Shown here piece after piece: positions 48,501 to 59,909 of a stretch of DNA of 64,000 nucleotides. The notes under the pieces were generated by a model, which saw only the letters and a program-made list of their open reading frames with translations, had not been told where the DNA came from and made no database searches. A program made the position numbers and the translations under genes. Numbering within the stretch: position 1 is the first letter of the stretch; every line of letters begins with the position of its first letter. Source of the DNA: Episyrphus balteatus (Eukaryota > Arthropoda > Insecta > Diptera > Syrphidae); assembly GCF_945859705.1 (NCBI RefSeq), contig NC_079134.1, positions 12,813,545 through 12,877,544 on the forward strand. Direction: 5' to 3'.

Positions 48501-50778
48501 TAAAATACGACGTGATTGCATAAGAAGCTTTGCAAAATTTAACGGTGATGTTATTCGACGTCAAAACAACAAACGCATTATTTGAAGAATTCTGAATTGG
48601 ACTAAAATCCTGAAAATCCTAAACCTCAACGTGAACTAAGGCACTTACTCAAGCAAACACAAACAACCATTTTATAATTTGGAGGGGGCTCGATCATTTG
48701 AGCTTCCTCTAAATCTCTACGATTTACGAAGAAGTTTCAGTTAATCATGTAGATTATGATGAAATCAGCTAAATAGTAACATGATTTTGGAGGCTGGGGG
48801 GGGGGGGGCTTGAGCCCCCTGAGCCCCCCCCCCCCCCCCTCAATACGCCACTGGGCACAATGGATACATCCAGATCCTAGTGAGATCATTCGACTCGTCG
48901 GATTATCACCCCGTTCAACCTATTCTAACCTTCTCATAAAGGAGTAATATTCGATTCTAAATTTAACTTAAGAATGCATGAGCAGCATGTGTCATCGCTT
49001 ATTGTAAATTGATGATTAGTTTTCTGATAAGGAATTCTAAGATTTTAAAATCATTATTATGGATATTCTTCGATAACTTTTTAAATATAAAAATCTTAGA
49101 TTTTATATGACAACATTGCATTTTAAAAATATGTACATCTATACATTAATTTAATTTAATTTATCGGAATAAAGACCAAGTAGAGTTTTATGTGATAGAA
49201 AAAGAAATATAAAAAGTCGATTAAAATAACCGATAAACATAGATCGACAATTTAAATTCAGTTCCGACAAAATAAGTTCTTTATAGTATTTCATGACTCC
49301 TCGGATTTTTGATAAGTTCAATGCTTAGAGGAGTAATAACATTTTAAAATTGTCAATTGTTATTATCAAAGTTATTTTTATAAAAGGAAACAAAAATCAT
49401 TTGTGTTAAGAAACAGGTGACATGAAGAACAAATAAAAAGAAATGAATTATTGCCCTGTTTTATAATTATCTTATCTTTGTCGGTGTTCCAACACTAACT
49501 TTATCAGAAAGTGTCAGCATTTTAATCCTTACTTAATTTCTCAATCCGATAACAGAGTTTTATTAGGTGTCAGTTTAAATAGGCGTATGTTTTGTTTATT
49601 CTTAAAATAGCAGTGTATAGTACAAATTTATTTATAATTTTTAAAAATGTAAAGATGACACAATTTTAAAGTCTTCTTTTAATTCGTCTACTTAACAGGA
49701 ACGTAAAAAATCCTCTTATAACTCGAACCTGGCCGCATGGATATACTTTGAAAATTTTAAATGCTCACGACTCCAAAGAACCGGAATTCATAGATGCCCA
49801 AAATGAATTACTAATGCATTTATGTATGAACACATTTTTTAAATCTTAAAAACAATAACCTCAAAAATCTTTTTTTTTTAAACCAGCTAAACAAGGCATT
49901 CAGTGTCCAAGACCTGTTGCTAACCTACATGGTAAATACTTCTCTGTGGAGAAAATTAACGGTGTCAATTATGTTGTGAGACTTTTGGAATTTATTCCTG
50001 GAAAAATTTTCAACCAAGTAACAAAGTCCAATTACTTGTTCTTCCAAAGTGGAGAGTACCTAGCAAAGGTCAATCGTGCCTTGAAGGTAGTATATTGAAC
50101 TTGTATAGTAAAAAAAAAAAAAAACACATTAATAACAAATTTATCTTCTTTTTGTAGGACTTTAATCACGATGCTTATCAAACGCATAAAACTCTGTGGA
50201 ATCTTATGTCCATTCCTAAACTTAGAGACTTCGTATACGTTCTAACAGATCATGGACGTAAATCGATCGTTGAACAGATCATCGAATCTTTTGAAACCAA
50301 TGTCTTGCCACATGTCGATAAGATGAAGAAGCAAGTCATTCATGGAGACTATAACGAACAAAATATCATAGTCGAGCCGAAGAAAAACTCAGATGAATTC
50401 AGAGTTTGTGGTATCATTGATTTCGGTGATACGACCTACTCACCGATTATTTTTGAAATTGGAATAGCAATGACTTATATGATTTTGCAAGCAAAGAGTC
50501 TGGTAGCTGGTGGAGTATTTTTGGCCGGTTATGATACAAATAAACCTCTTAAGCCGGAGGAGAAGAAATTTTTAAAATATTGTGTGGCAGCAAGATTAGC
50601 TCAGAGTCTAACGATGGGAGCATACACACATTCATTACATCCGAGCAATGATTATGTGCTGGTGACCCAGGAAGATGGTTGGAAATTGATCGAAGATTTA
50701 TGGGTTCATAACTTTGAGGGAATCGATGAAATATGGGCTGATGCAGCTGATAATTATCTGAAACAGAGTGACAAGTGA
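45586..50778 (+). CDS. Hydroxylysine-kinase-like APH-fold phosphotransferase, 4 exons
   Basis: Exons are 45586-45866, 49699-49823, 49887-50086 and 50158-50778, with GT-AG junctions and agreeing phases; total 408 codons plus stop. The product belongs to the aminoglycoside-phosphotransferase/choline-kinase fold, closest in my recollection to HYKK (AGPHD1), which phosphorylates 5-hydroxylysine using GTP. Seen: a polar N-terminus of about 55 residues, the lobe-1 segment L-I-T-R-T-W-P-H-G-Y-T-L-K-I, A-Q-N-E-L-L-M-H-L, the hinge region R-L-L-E-F-I-P-G, the catalytic H-G-D-Y-N-E-Q-N-I (H264-D266-N271) and the metal-binding I-D-F-G-D (D290). All key residues are present, so it is probably active. A second in-frame ATG at 45592 is an alternative start. 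Substrate is inferred only. Intron 1 (3.8 kb) contains an hAT element. Confidence 0.88.
47427..48853. mobile_element. hAT-like non-autonomous element in kinase intron 1, 8-bp TSD
   Basis: Left CAGTGGCGTATCCAG and right AATACGCCACTG with a perfect GGCACAAT duplication (47419-47426 and 48854-48861). The right end carries a run of about 13 G followed by a run of about 16 C before the terminus; the left has TGGGGGGC. Such G-tracts next to a CAGTGGCGTA end are familiar from hAT-Tip100-like families. The 1.4-kb interior has no transposase. Confidence 0.88.
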
Positions 50779-50891
50779 TGGGAATGAAGATGATAATATT
50801 GGAAGTTTTTTTAGTTTTAAGATTTGTATTATGTTATGTTTATTTGAAACTCATTCTATATTCTTCATTATGCAACTAAAGTCAATTAAAT

Positions 50892-50901
50892 AATAAATAA
50901 A
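50892..50901 (+). terminator. Polyadenylation signals of the kinase-like gene
   Basis: Two overlapping AATAAA hexamers (50892-50897 and 50896-50901) lie about 115 bases after the stop codon, as expected for a short 3' UTR. Confidence 0.6.
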
Positions 50902-52503
50902 GCAATAATATTTCGATAAATAAGATTATAAAAATATGATAAAATATGGTAAAAAAAGGATATTTAACCCCGAAAATCAGGTAACCTTGAACTTTTTTCC
51001 TTTTAGTTTTTTCAAACACAAGTTAATTTTGAAGCATTATCAAAAAGTCAATAAGTTTCAGTCTTTGGTAATAATTAATAAAATTGTAAGTAATTTCAAT
51101 CAATAAAAAACAACACGTATACGCCATAGTGGCTATTTTTAGTGAAAGCTCTAAAAGTCGATAAATGATCGTTAAGTTTACGTTGTTGAATCCAAAGCTC
51201 ACCACATATCGATTAGATGAAATTAGCGAAGTCGAAAGGAGTGCGAACTTATTTCGAAAATTTGAATAAGATGTTCTGTGAATTTGGCATAGAAATAAAA
51301 ACACAATTCATTTCTAAACATTTTTATAGACATTTCCATAATTTTTTTTTTTTCATTCTTTAATTTATTTTTTTTTACAACAATTTTTTACATTTATTAA
51401 TTTTTATTATTGTTTTGTTTCATGTTTTTTTTTTAATTTTTTTCTTGTCTTTTTTTTTATTTTTATTTTATTATATTTTTTTTTCATATATGACTTTTTT
51501 TTTTATTTTTGCAACAGAGTTTTTATTATGTTGAACAGAAGAGATGACATGCAGTAAATAAAATTAGAGAAATTTCTATTGTTTTTATTTTGTTTTTTTG
51601 TTATTTGTTTTTTTTTTTTTTCTGAATACAATTATTATGTAGTTATAGCATAGTTAATTTCACTGGATAACAGTTATATTTTCTTACTTTGACATTTATT
51701 TGTATATAGTTATTTTGTAGTAAACTATATTTCTATTGTTTATAGTCATTAACAACAATTATTTTTTTTTTTTTGTAACAACTAACAAATGTTGTATATT
51801 ATTTTATTTTGTTTGTTTGTAGGTTCTTAAATTCAATTTTTTTGTTTTTATTTTTGTATTTGTATTGTAATCTATTTTGATTAGAGTTTAAATTGTACAG
51901 TATCCAAAAAGCATAAATAGCTGAGTGTTATTTTTATTTCTTAGTTATGACATGCCTACACAAAATGTATATTAAATTATTATTTTTTTTATTATTAAAT
52001 AATGGTTTGATATTAGACTCTCACTGTTTTCCTGAGACAGGTCCAAAACAAAATTTAGCTTGAGAACGTAGTGATTCTCCGAATTCGGAATTGGGTGTTT
52101 GATGCTAGATTGGAAACAGTTTTTATTTCCACTTTAATCTGAATCTGAATTTTATTTCCAAATTCTCAAAAAAAAAAGTTTTGGCAACCCTGAGGCCGAA
52201 AAATATACAATTAAAGTCAAAATTATAGTAAAGGGTTTTATATGTGCCTTTTTGAATAGCTACTCATATATTTGTATGATGAGGATGAGAATTGAGGAGG
52301 CAACCAGAATTGTTTTCCTTGTAATTTTCATTTTACAGCCCCAAAGTAATTCATGATACTAAGATTTTCCTTATTGTTGAACATTGTTCCTTTACTTTAA
52401 TTTTGGAGGCGAAGATTAATTTTTTTTTTGTTAATTAAATAGGATGTTGAGAACTAAATCACTTACGGGCTGTCGTTTAATGGAATGCATATAGAAAAAT
52501 CAT
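50902..52503. other. T-rich intergenic region between convergent genes
   Basis: From about 51320 to 51990 the plus strand is dominated by long T runs (A-rich on the msl-1 sense strand). One copy of the dispersed CGTATACGCCA motif lies at 51113-51131. No gene. Confidence 0.45.
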
Positions 52504-53028
52504 GGGTGCTTTCATAATCGCATGGTTGCTTTGTTTACATGCGGTCATTTGCGATCAGACTAATGTCAGAAAAACTATTTTCGCATGTATTTTACTTTGA
52601 ATTTATGAACACTTTTTATGATTTGGGTCTTTTGTCAAAAGTTTGAAGTTTCAATTCAGCCTCTTCGTCAAAATAAATCAATTCCATCCTTTAAGAAAAA
52701 AAATCTTTTTTTAAACATTTCTCCAAATGTTTACAAATTTATTATATGCAAGAAATTCGCGGCTATTTTTGTTATTTTGACTTGAATTTTGAATTTACAT
52801 TCAAAATTTTGATAGAATTGAGAAATAAAGGAGAGCTGTATCATTTTTTACGTCATGTTCCTTCTTTCTTCAAGTTTAAATGCATTGCGCATGGGAATTT
52901 TTTCATTTGCACATTTGCGCTGCAAATATTTGCGTTTTACATTTATGAACACCTGACATTTGTCATTTGCATTAATGAAAGCTTTGCATTCGTCAGACTT
53001 GCGCAACCATGCATTTATGAAAGCACCC
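52504..53028. mobile_element. Terminal-inverted-repeat element, 525 bp
   Basis: Left GGGTGCTTTCATAATCGCAT (then GGTTGC) and the inverted right end match over about 26 bp with 3 mismatches. CAT flanks both sides (52501-52503 and 53029-53031). The interior is rich in CATTTGC/GCAAATG repeats. A 3-bp TSD would fit PIF/Harbinger, but CAT is not the usual target. Confidence 0.6.
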
Positions 53029-53235
53029 CATTTATTTAATTCAAGATTAAAGCGCGTTTTAAAGAAAAATCAATGGACAAATAACATTTTTCAGACAGTA
53101 AGCCCCTTAAAGCAATCCAAAAATAGTCACATTTGCTTTTCTCGATGCACTAATATTGTCCAACCATGCAAAATTACCAAAAATGTCAAAAAAAAATGTT
53201 TTTTTTATCAACAAAAATCGAATTCTATGCACCGA

Positions 53236-53431
53236 AACTTATATAACGGTTTGCCATAGTTGCCATAATCAAAACTGTACCAAATTGAAATGGGACTCAA
53301 TTTCAAGCAAAGCACCAATTTTCAGAATCATCAAAATTGGTTCACGAAGTCCAAAGTTCTGAGGTAAAAAACATTAAAAAAAAAAAAGTACAATCGAATT
53401 GAGAACCTCATCTTTTTCGGAAGTTTGTTAA
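53236..53431. mobile_element. ACCGACTTCC-family MITE, copy 3, inverted and diverged
   Basis: Read on the minus strand it follows the same order as the copies at 15871 and 35425 (ACTTCCGAAAAAGATGAGGT, then ACCTCAGAACTTTGGACT, then GTCCCATTTCAATTTGGTAC). Both ends are degraded. Confidence 0.6.
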
Positions 53432-54428
53432 AAAGAAAAGAAATTCACCCACAATTTGTATGCCAATTTTTTTTTTCACGAGTAAAAGCTTCCGATTCAC
53501 ACAAATAAGGTCTTTTGGAATGAAAAAAAAAAGATTTTATTTTTTGTTATTTCAAAAAATACTGATTTGAAAGAATTTTGCAACGGTCTTTTGAGTAAAA
53601 GCAAATATTCGTACAAAAGAATGGATGAAGCATAAATGGTGAAAAATAAGGCCAATATCGGACTTACTCGTATCTTGCAGTAAATCTAAAAACTAAACTT
53701 TGAAAAATGTTGTAAATTTACAATTGGAGCATATAACAATTTAAATGAATAAATTTGTCTGCCAATAGCTTTTCAATGGATTAAATACAATGTATTAAAT
53801 ACTATGAATTCAAAGAAAAAAGGACTCGTATTATTAATTATGTATTATTCATTTATGTATTAATCTTCGGGGTTTTCAATTGTGTGTTTTCATACATAAC
53901 TTACTTTTTGGATTTGTGTTGGTGTTTTTACATTTCGTGTATACCTTTTTTTAATGCAATGCAAAAAAAAATAAAATAAAACAAAAAAAAAACTTTTTTT
54001 TACATTTAAAATACATTTATATTGTTTATAATTGTCGTTTACATACAAAAAATACCCTTTTTCTATGCTATGCTTTTGGATACTTTTTTATCATAATATT
54101 TGTTTTTGTTTACAAAAGACAAAAACGAAAAAAGACTTAAAATTATTACATTTTCTTATGAAATAAAAATAAAATTGTATATTATTTTTTTTTTTTGTTG
54201 TTTTAATTTTAAATTAGAAAAGCATACAATCTGTAACTTATTTAGGGTGTGTCACCAGAGAATAATTGTTTTAATGTTTTTATGACTATATTTTGATAGT
54301 GTGTATGAACAAAAAGAAAAATTTTTTTTTATACTTCAAGTTCAGACACGACAGACCTCTGAGATCTTTAAAAAGAATTTTTTGTAGTTTATAAATTTTT
54401 TTCTAAAAAAACTAAAAGTTTCTTTTGT
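53432..54428. other. Probable 3' UTR and flank of msl-1
   Basis: AT-rich, low complexity sequence past the msl-1 stop. The transcript end could not be placed with confidence. Confidence 0.35.
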
Positions 54429-57400
54429 TTAATTTCTTCCACCATCAGAACTAGTTGGCGGCAAAGCGGGTTGAGTTGTAGTTTGCCGATGATGATGCAC
54501 CCCACCGCTAACAATAGTTCCACGATGACTCTGCATTACCGAAGAACTCTGCGGACGTCGACGTTTTTTAAGAAAAACAAACGAGCTGTTCTGTGATTGC
54601 TGCTGGTACGGATGATCCCGATGCGATACGGAAGCATGTCCGTACAGTGGATACCAGGGGAGGGCGAATTCAGCGGCCGATAGCCGCGGAATACCCTCTC
54701 CAAATGCCATCACAGGTAACTCAGTTGTAAAGCAAATTGTTTGAATTGAATCGGGTGCAGGGAAGAAACTTGTTGTAGCTGAATCTTCTTCACGCAACTC
54801 GTCCTTGCAATGGCGACGTTTGAGTCGTTCGATTCTCCTCTGTTCCCGAATCTGCTGGACATCCCATTTCTTTCTTCGTTTTTCATCGTATTCGAGTTTT
54901 GCATGGCGCTTAAGGAAGGTTTCATCGGATAAATCTTCTGTTCCTTCAATGCTGTAGAGCGGATGCACTTCGTGCACTGTCCATTTGGGAATCTCTAGCA
55001 TTGGTGCCTCGGATTTAAGGGCATTGGCTTCCTCTTTGATGAATTCGTCACAGAAATCCTCATCTTCCCACTCACGGGTGGAGTATAACTGGGTTGTGGT
55101 TAATTGACCACAGCGTCTGGATCTGCGTGGGTGTTTTGCACCTCGAGAAGATTCCTAAAAACAACAAATTCATTAGTTTAGTTTAGTTTGTTTTGCCAAA
55201 ATTAGACAAATTAATATAAAAGTATAGACATATGGTTAATAATATGACAAAATAATAAAATTAAGTAAGAAAATTATTACAAAATGTAAATAGTACAAGT
55301 AATCAATAAGTAAATAGAATTAAATCATCATCCATTGTAATGATGTTTTTTTTAATTTTTCCCTGTTTATATCTTGAGAACGATTAAAAGTTTCATAAGA
55401 AGCATAATTAGTTCTTGTATTCGATTTGTTTTAAAATCTGTCCGAATATTAGGATTAACAGATATTTTGGAACATAAAAAGGACGAGTCATTATTTCCTT
55501 TTAAGAGTTCAAATGCAAATAAAGCCTCAGATAATTCCCTACGATTAGAAAGACTGGATGTATTAATAACTTTTAAACGATTGGAATAACGTGGCAACAC
55601 AAACGTATCCGGGTTCCACCCGAGATCTCTCAATGCAAATGTTTAACAAAAATTGTTTTTGGACTGATTCAGTTTTTCTAACATCAACATCATAGAACAG
55701 AGACTAAATAATACAACAATATTCCAACAATGAACAAACAAAGGTACAGTAAATCGCTTTGGTACTATAAGGATAGTCAAATTCGACAGATCTACGTTTA
55801 ACAAAGCCAAGCAACAACATGCTTTTATAGTGTGCTATGTTAATATGTTGTATAAAAGTTAGTTTTTTGTCAATGACAATTTCTAAATTGCATCTTTGCG
55901 AACTAATCTATGTTCCTAAATGGAATGGAACTCAAAATAATAGTGTAAATAATAATGTGAACGAAATTTTTACTATCAAATGTAAAAGATTCATTATAAA
56001 CTGTTTCAAAAAAAAAGAAGCAAATAAATTACATATAAATATTGTTTCAGAGGATACAGGATTTTCAGAATACATCGTTGATGGAAAGTTGCTTAAATTT
56101 CGATTTAGGTTTAAAAATTTGTTAAAGAAACGAGGAATTCTTTTTTATGATAGAACCTGTCTTTTAAAAATAAATCTATCGTAAACATAAATCTTGTCGT
56201 GTTTATTAAATTCATCATTTATGACCAGAGAACGGATTTTGTTTTCTTTGCTTTTTTTTGCGTTATCATAAGAAAGTATAGACGGTTCATGTGCCCCTAA
56301 TTCCAAAGACATGCTTTCAATTATGCGTTTTTTTAATCTTTTTTTGGCAATTTTGTTTTTTGTAAGCCTTTTTTCAGTATATTTTAAATCGAAAAAAAAA
56401 CTTGAATCTAAATTTCTATAAATCATAATAGCTTGAAATTTCGTTCACTTCAGTTGAGATTATTTCGCTTTAAAATATGGCAGTAACACTGAACACATTA
56501 GAAAATAAATTACACTGCCCAACACACAAAAATTTTCCAGAACATGGTTTATCATTTCTTACTAAATTTAGGGTGCTGATTCCAAAAGTAACATTGGTTT
56601 TTTTCTAGAAGCTCTGGTTTTTAAATTATTCATACATGAAAAGGCATAGAAATTCATACAATTTATTTTTGTTAAATTTTTTTTATATACAAATTTTTTT
56701 TTCTTATTTTTTATTTCACTAACTGAACCGAAATACATTACATTCAAAAAAAAAAAATTTCAACAAAACCTTAAGAACGCTTGTAATAATAAAATCTAAA
56801 AAAAAAAATAGTATGAAATCACCCCAAAAATGTGAAAAATTAAAATATCTAAAAAAATAGAGCTTTTAGAAAGTAACCAGTGTGATTTTTAGGCTTAGTG
56901 AACCCAAATGCATTAGGTTCGATAAGAAAATTTCTGGAAAATTTTAATAAACAGTTAAAATAAGCATAACTTTAAAATAAGTACGAAATAACCCCCAAAA
57001 TGTGTAAAACTTAAATATTTCAAAAAATAAAGCTCCTAAAAAAAAGGAATGTGATTTTTAAGTTTATTGTCGACCCCAAATACATTGAGTTCAATATAAA
57101 TTTGTCTGGAAAATTTTAACAAACGCTCAAAATAATGTCGTTTTCGATTGGAATAACTCAAGGATTCACTCATTCTGAATTCCAATAAAACAGTTTAAAT
57201 CGCTTCCACTCAATTCTGAAATTTTATATCTGTATTGGTGAATAATCAAATAAAAATTTTTTGCTTTTCTACTAGAAAATTTAGTTTGACGTTTACTTAT
57301 TTAAATATTAGTGATTTTGAGTGAATTCTGTTTTGAAATCAAGAAGAGAATTTTTATTTTCAGAAGCGTTCTGTCTGTCATATTAGTGCGAATAAAACAC

Positions 57401-59909
57401 TTTCAGAAGGCTTCTGATTGATTCCGGACGCTTCCGGAGAGCCAATCGAAATCGACATAAGAAAAACTTGAAAATTAGTATGAATATTTCCCCAATATTA
57501 TTTTTGAGCTTACTGAACCCAATTTTCAATTTTCAATTTAAGTTTATTGATGTCGTTTTCGATTGGAATCACTCAAGGATTCACTCATTCTGAAATCCAA
57601 TAAAACAGTTTGAATTGCTTCCACTCAATTCTATTTTTTTTGTGTTTGTGTTTGTTTTTCTGTGAAATTTAAAATGTCAAATATGGCATAAGACTTGAAA
57701 AATAAATTAATATTTGAAGAAATTAGTACCTAATATTCAACAAATTAATCGGGAATTCGTTTTGCAAAATATTTTAAAAGCTTAATTTATCTGTTTAAAA
57801 ATAAATAAACAAATTAATTTCAGAAAACGAAAAAAATTTAAACGAAAAATAATAATACAAAATGATTGAGTGTATCTTTGACATGTGAGTATTCATGTAT
57901 TAGTGTTCCTTGATTTGATTCTGATTTGAAATCAAGAAGAGAATTTCTCTTCTGAGAAGCGTTCTGGCTGTCATTTTCATGCCAATAAAACGGTTTCAGA
58001 AGTCTTCTGAATGATTCCGGACGCTTCCGGAGAGCCAATCGAAAACGACATAAAACGCTTTCAGAAGGCTTCTGAATGATTCCGGACGCTTCCGGACTGC
58101 CAATCGAAAACGACATGAGACTTTCTTTTTTTTACATTTGTTTTTTAAAAGTAATAATACTAATACTAGGTTTTATTGCTGACTTTGAATTGGTCTAGCA
58201 TAAATATTTTATAAAAGATTTACATTGTCTTGTGGACAAAGTAATAGATAACTTGACTAACTTGAAAGAATGTACATGTACACATTGTGATTGGGTACTT
58301 AAAACTAGATAAAAACAAAATTAACAAGAGGCAGATATCGACTCGTGCCAAAAAGGACACAAAAGTCCCCTCATTGACACGAGTCGACATATGCATCATA
58401 TACTGAAGCCAAATCTATAAAATTTGATATACCTAAATCTTTCTGGAAAATTTTAAAACGTTGAAAATTGTTGGCCAGTATTATAGGTAAGATTGAATAG
58501 GTACTTTTCTTTATTTATTTATTTTATAGCAGGATGCTCTTTCCTTAAAACAATTTTTTTGAAGTTCAATAGATTCATAATTAAATATGAATGCTTTTTG
58601 TTTGATTTATATTTGCCTTTTTTTTGAATTTTGTTGGTCATAAAAATCCTTTCCCTGAGTATGATTCCTGAAAATTTGATAATCGTCGGAATCAGCTGAG
58701 GCTATCCATTTACGATTATTTTTCAGATTTTTCAAATTTATCAATATTTTATCATACCATAGTGGAGTGTTGTTGCATTTAATTACTTTTTTTTTTTGTC
58801 ATACAATTTTCAAAACTTATCCATTGAAATGAGCTATGCTTTGGCCATAGGGGCGACTTTATGCTTAAAAGGACGGCGGCATGCTTATCTCGGGCACGGC
58901 TAAAGCTCGTCGGACGAGGTGGTTCTTGTCCTTTACTAACACTCTTGGCTCACCGATTTTTAAATTAAAAAAGGTTTAAAAAATGAAGAAGGAGAAAAGT
59001 ATTATTCTATAACTTTGATCGGACGATAGAAGAAAAGAAGTAAAAAAAAAAAGTGAATCTACTCCACATTGCCTATGCCATTACCTTGACTTGTCGATTT
59101 TCGATAAACTAAATCTTAAAACTAGCTAAATTCAAGTCAAAAGATTGTCGACTTACCTGATCACGTTCCATTGTTGAATCACAGCTAACACTCTCATCCG
59201 AGTCAATCTTAATCTCGGGTATCTTCAAACTTGGCGCCGACATCACCGACAACGGTGAGGACATGTCAATCGGCCGCACCTTCGCCCCAGTCGACATAAG
59301 TTCCGTAGGACTTTGAATCTTTCGAATCTCCTCATCGACACTATGCTGACTGTCCTCGACCATTCCTATCACAGAAGCTGCAATCGTCGCAGCATCTTCC
59401 CCCTCCGACACTTCCCCAGATCCATTTGATGGACTCTTCCCCGGGAGACTAATTCTATGCAAAATGATTTTACTAATCAATTTGCCATTGCATTCGCCAA
59501 TAATATTGCCACTCTCTTCGTCTTCCTCATCCTGCCCATCGACAGTTACATTCGACTGAATTTTGTATTTACTCTTTTCTGGTAAGACTTCTTCTTTAAT
59601 TTCAGTTTTAATAGTTTCTACGAATGATCTATTTTGGAGTTGTTTCTCCAAACTATCATTCTTTGCTTTTAGCGAGAGATTCTCTTCTTTCAATCCGACC
59701 AAAAGCTTGTCTTTGGCTAGCAATTGATCGCTTTGTTCTTGAATCAAATCCATGTGTAGAATTAACATGGCTTTGAGTTGTTTATTCTCCTTGAGGAGTG
59801 ACATGACATCGTTCGATTGAGCTTGGGGATTAGCTCGAATGTAATTGCTACTTTCGTTCGTGTGACAGTACACATGATCCAAATTGTACTTTGTTTTACT
59901 GTCCATCAT
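54429..59909 (-). CDS. msl-1: MSL1, scaffold of the MSL histone acetyltransferase complex, 2 exons
   Basis: Exons are 59909-59157 and 55154-54429 (GT-AG, phase 0), giving 492 aa. MSL1 is the nuclear scaffold that dimerises through its coiled coil, binds MSL2 there, and binds MOF and MSL3 through its PEHE domain; the complex acetylates H4K16 and in Drosophila males drives dosage compensation. Seen: a heptad-like coiled coil at about residues 33-95 (S-L-L-K-E-N-K-Q-L-K-A-M-L); an acidic linker with K-I-K-T-E-I-K-E-E-like blocks; and the PEHE domain at about 304-420, with I-P-K-W, I-E-G-T-E, K-R-H-A-K-L-E, E-K-R-R-K-K-W-D-V-Q-Q-I-R-E-Q-R, L-P-V-M-A-F-G and F-A-L-P-W. The Ser/Gln/His-rich tail has R/K clusters. 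The protein is much shorter than Drosophila MSL1 (over 1000 aa as I recall), mainly in the linker and N-terminus. I used the first of two adjacent ATGs. Confidence 0.92.
55330..56430 (-). pseudogene. Degraded non-LTR retrotransposon in the msl-1 intron
   Basis: Reading the minus strand from high to low coordinates gives a basic linker (K-N-K-I-A-K-K-R-L-K-K-R), a region typical of the segment between endonuclease and RT (N-L-F-A-S-F-F near 56010), then D-K-K-L-T-F-I-Q-H-I-N, L-L-G-F-V-K-R, S-L-L-E-Y-C and finally Y-S-N-R-L-K with R-R-E-L-S-E-A-L-F-A-F-E-L-L-K-G. The catalytic palm is missing, which implies a large deletion near 55880. Stops and at least one frameshift are present. Plus-strand open frames here are shadows. 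Confidence 0.7.
56431..57135. other. msl-1 intron segment without recognised feature
   Basis: Two related blocks, AATGTGAAAAATTAAAATAT (56829) and AATGTGTAAAACTTAAATAT (56999), each followed by AAAAA-AAAGCT and GTGATTTTTA, show a local duplication of about 170 bp. Confidence 0.4.
57136..57457. mobile_element. TGTCGTTTTCGATTGG-family MITE, copy 1
   Basis: Left TGTCGTTTTCGATTGG and right CCAATCGAAATCGACA, flanked by TAA (57133-57135 and 57458-57460). The subterminal CCGGACGCTTCCGGAGAG is characteristic. The 3-bp TSD suggests PIF/Harbinger. It lies 93 bp from a second copy in the msl-1 intron. Confidence 0.8.
57551..58115. mobile_element. TGTCGTTTTCGATTGG-family MITE, copy 2, with duplicated end
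   Basis: Same termini as copy 1, flanked by TGA (57548-57550 and 58116-58118). The right-hand end is present twice (one ending near 58050, the other at 58115), so the element carries a tandem duplication of its own terminus. Confidence 0.8.
58338..58391. other. Short hairpin in the msl-1 intron
   Basis: TCGACTCGTG pairs with CACGAGTCGA around an inner GGAC/GTCC stem. It is compact and GC-richer than its surroundings. Function is unknown; it is too short for a normal microRNA precursor. Confidence 0.4.
58850..58960. other. GC-rich island in the msl-1 intron
   Basis: About 100 bp much richer in G and C than its neighbours (GGACGGCGGCATGC, CTCGTCGGACGAGG). It has a small inverted pair, CTCGTCGGACGAG. 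It could be a repeat end; not identified. Confidence 0.35.

Noticed and set aside
48000..48600. A coding gene inside the kinase intron hAT element
   Set aside because: Only short open frames without transposase motifs occur, so it is a non-autonomous element.
55837..56184. Plus-strand open frame of 115 codons in the msl-1 intron
   Set aside because: It is antisense to the LINE remnant, whose minus-strand frames give recognisable reverse-transcriptase blocks.
58850..58960. Self-cleaving ribozyme in the GC-rich island
   Set aside because: The hammerhead core words (CTGATGA and GAAA in the correct arrangement) are not present.
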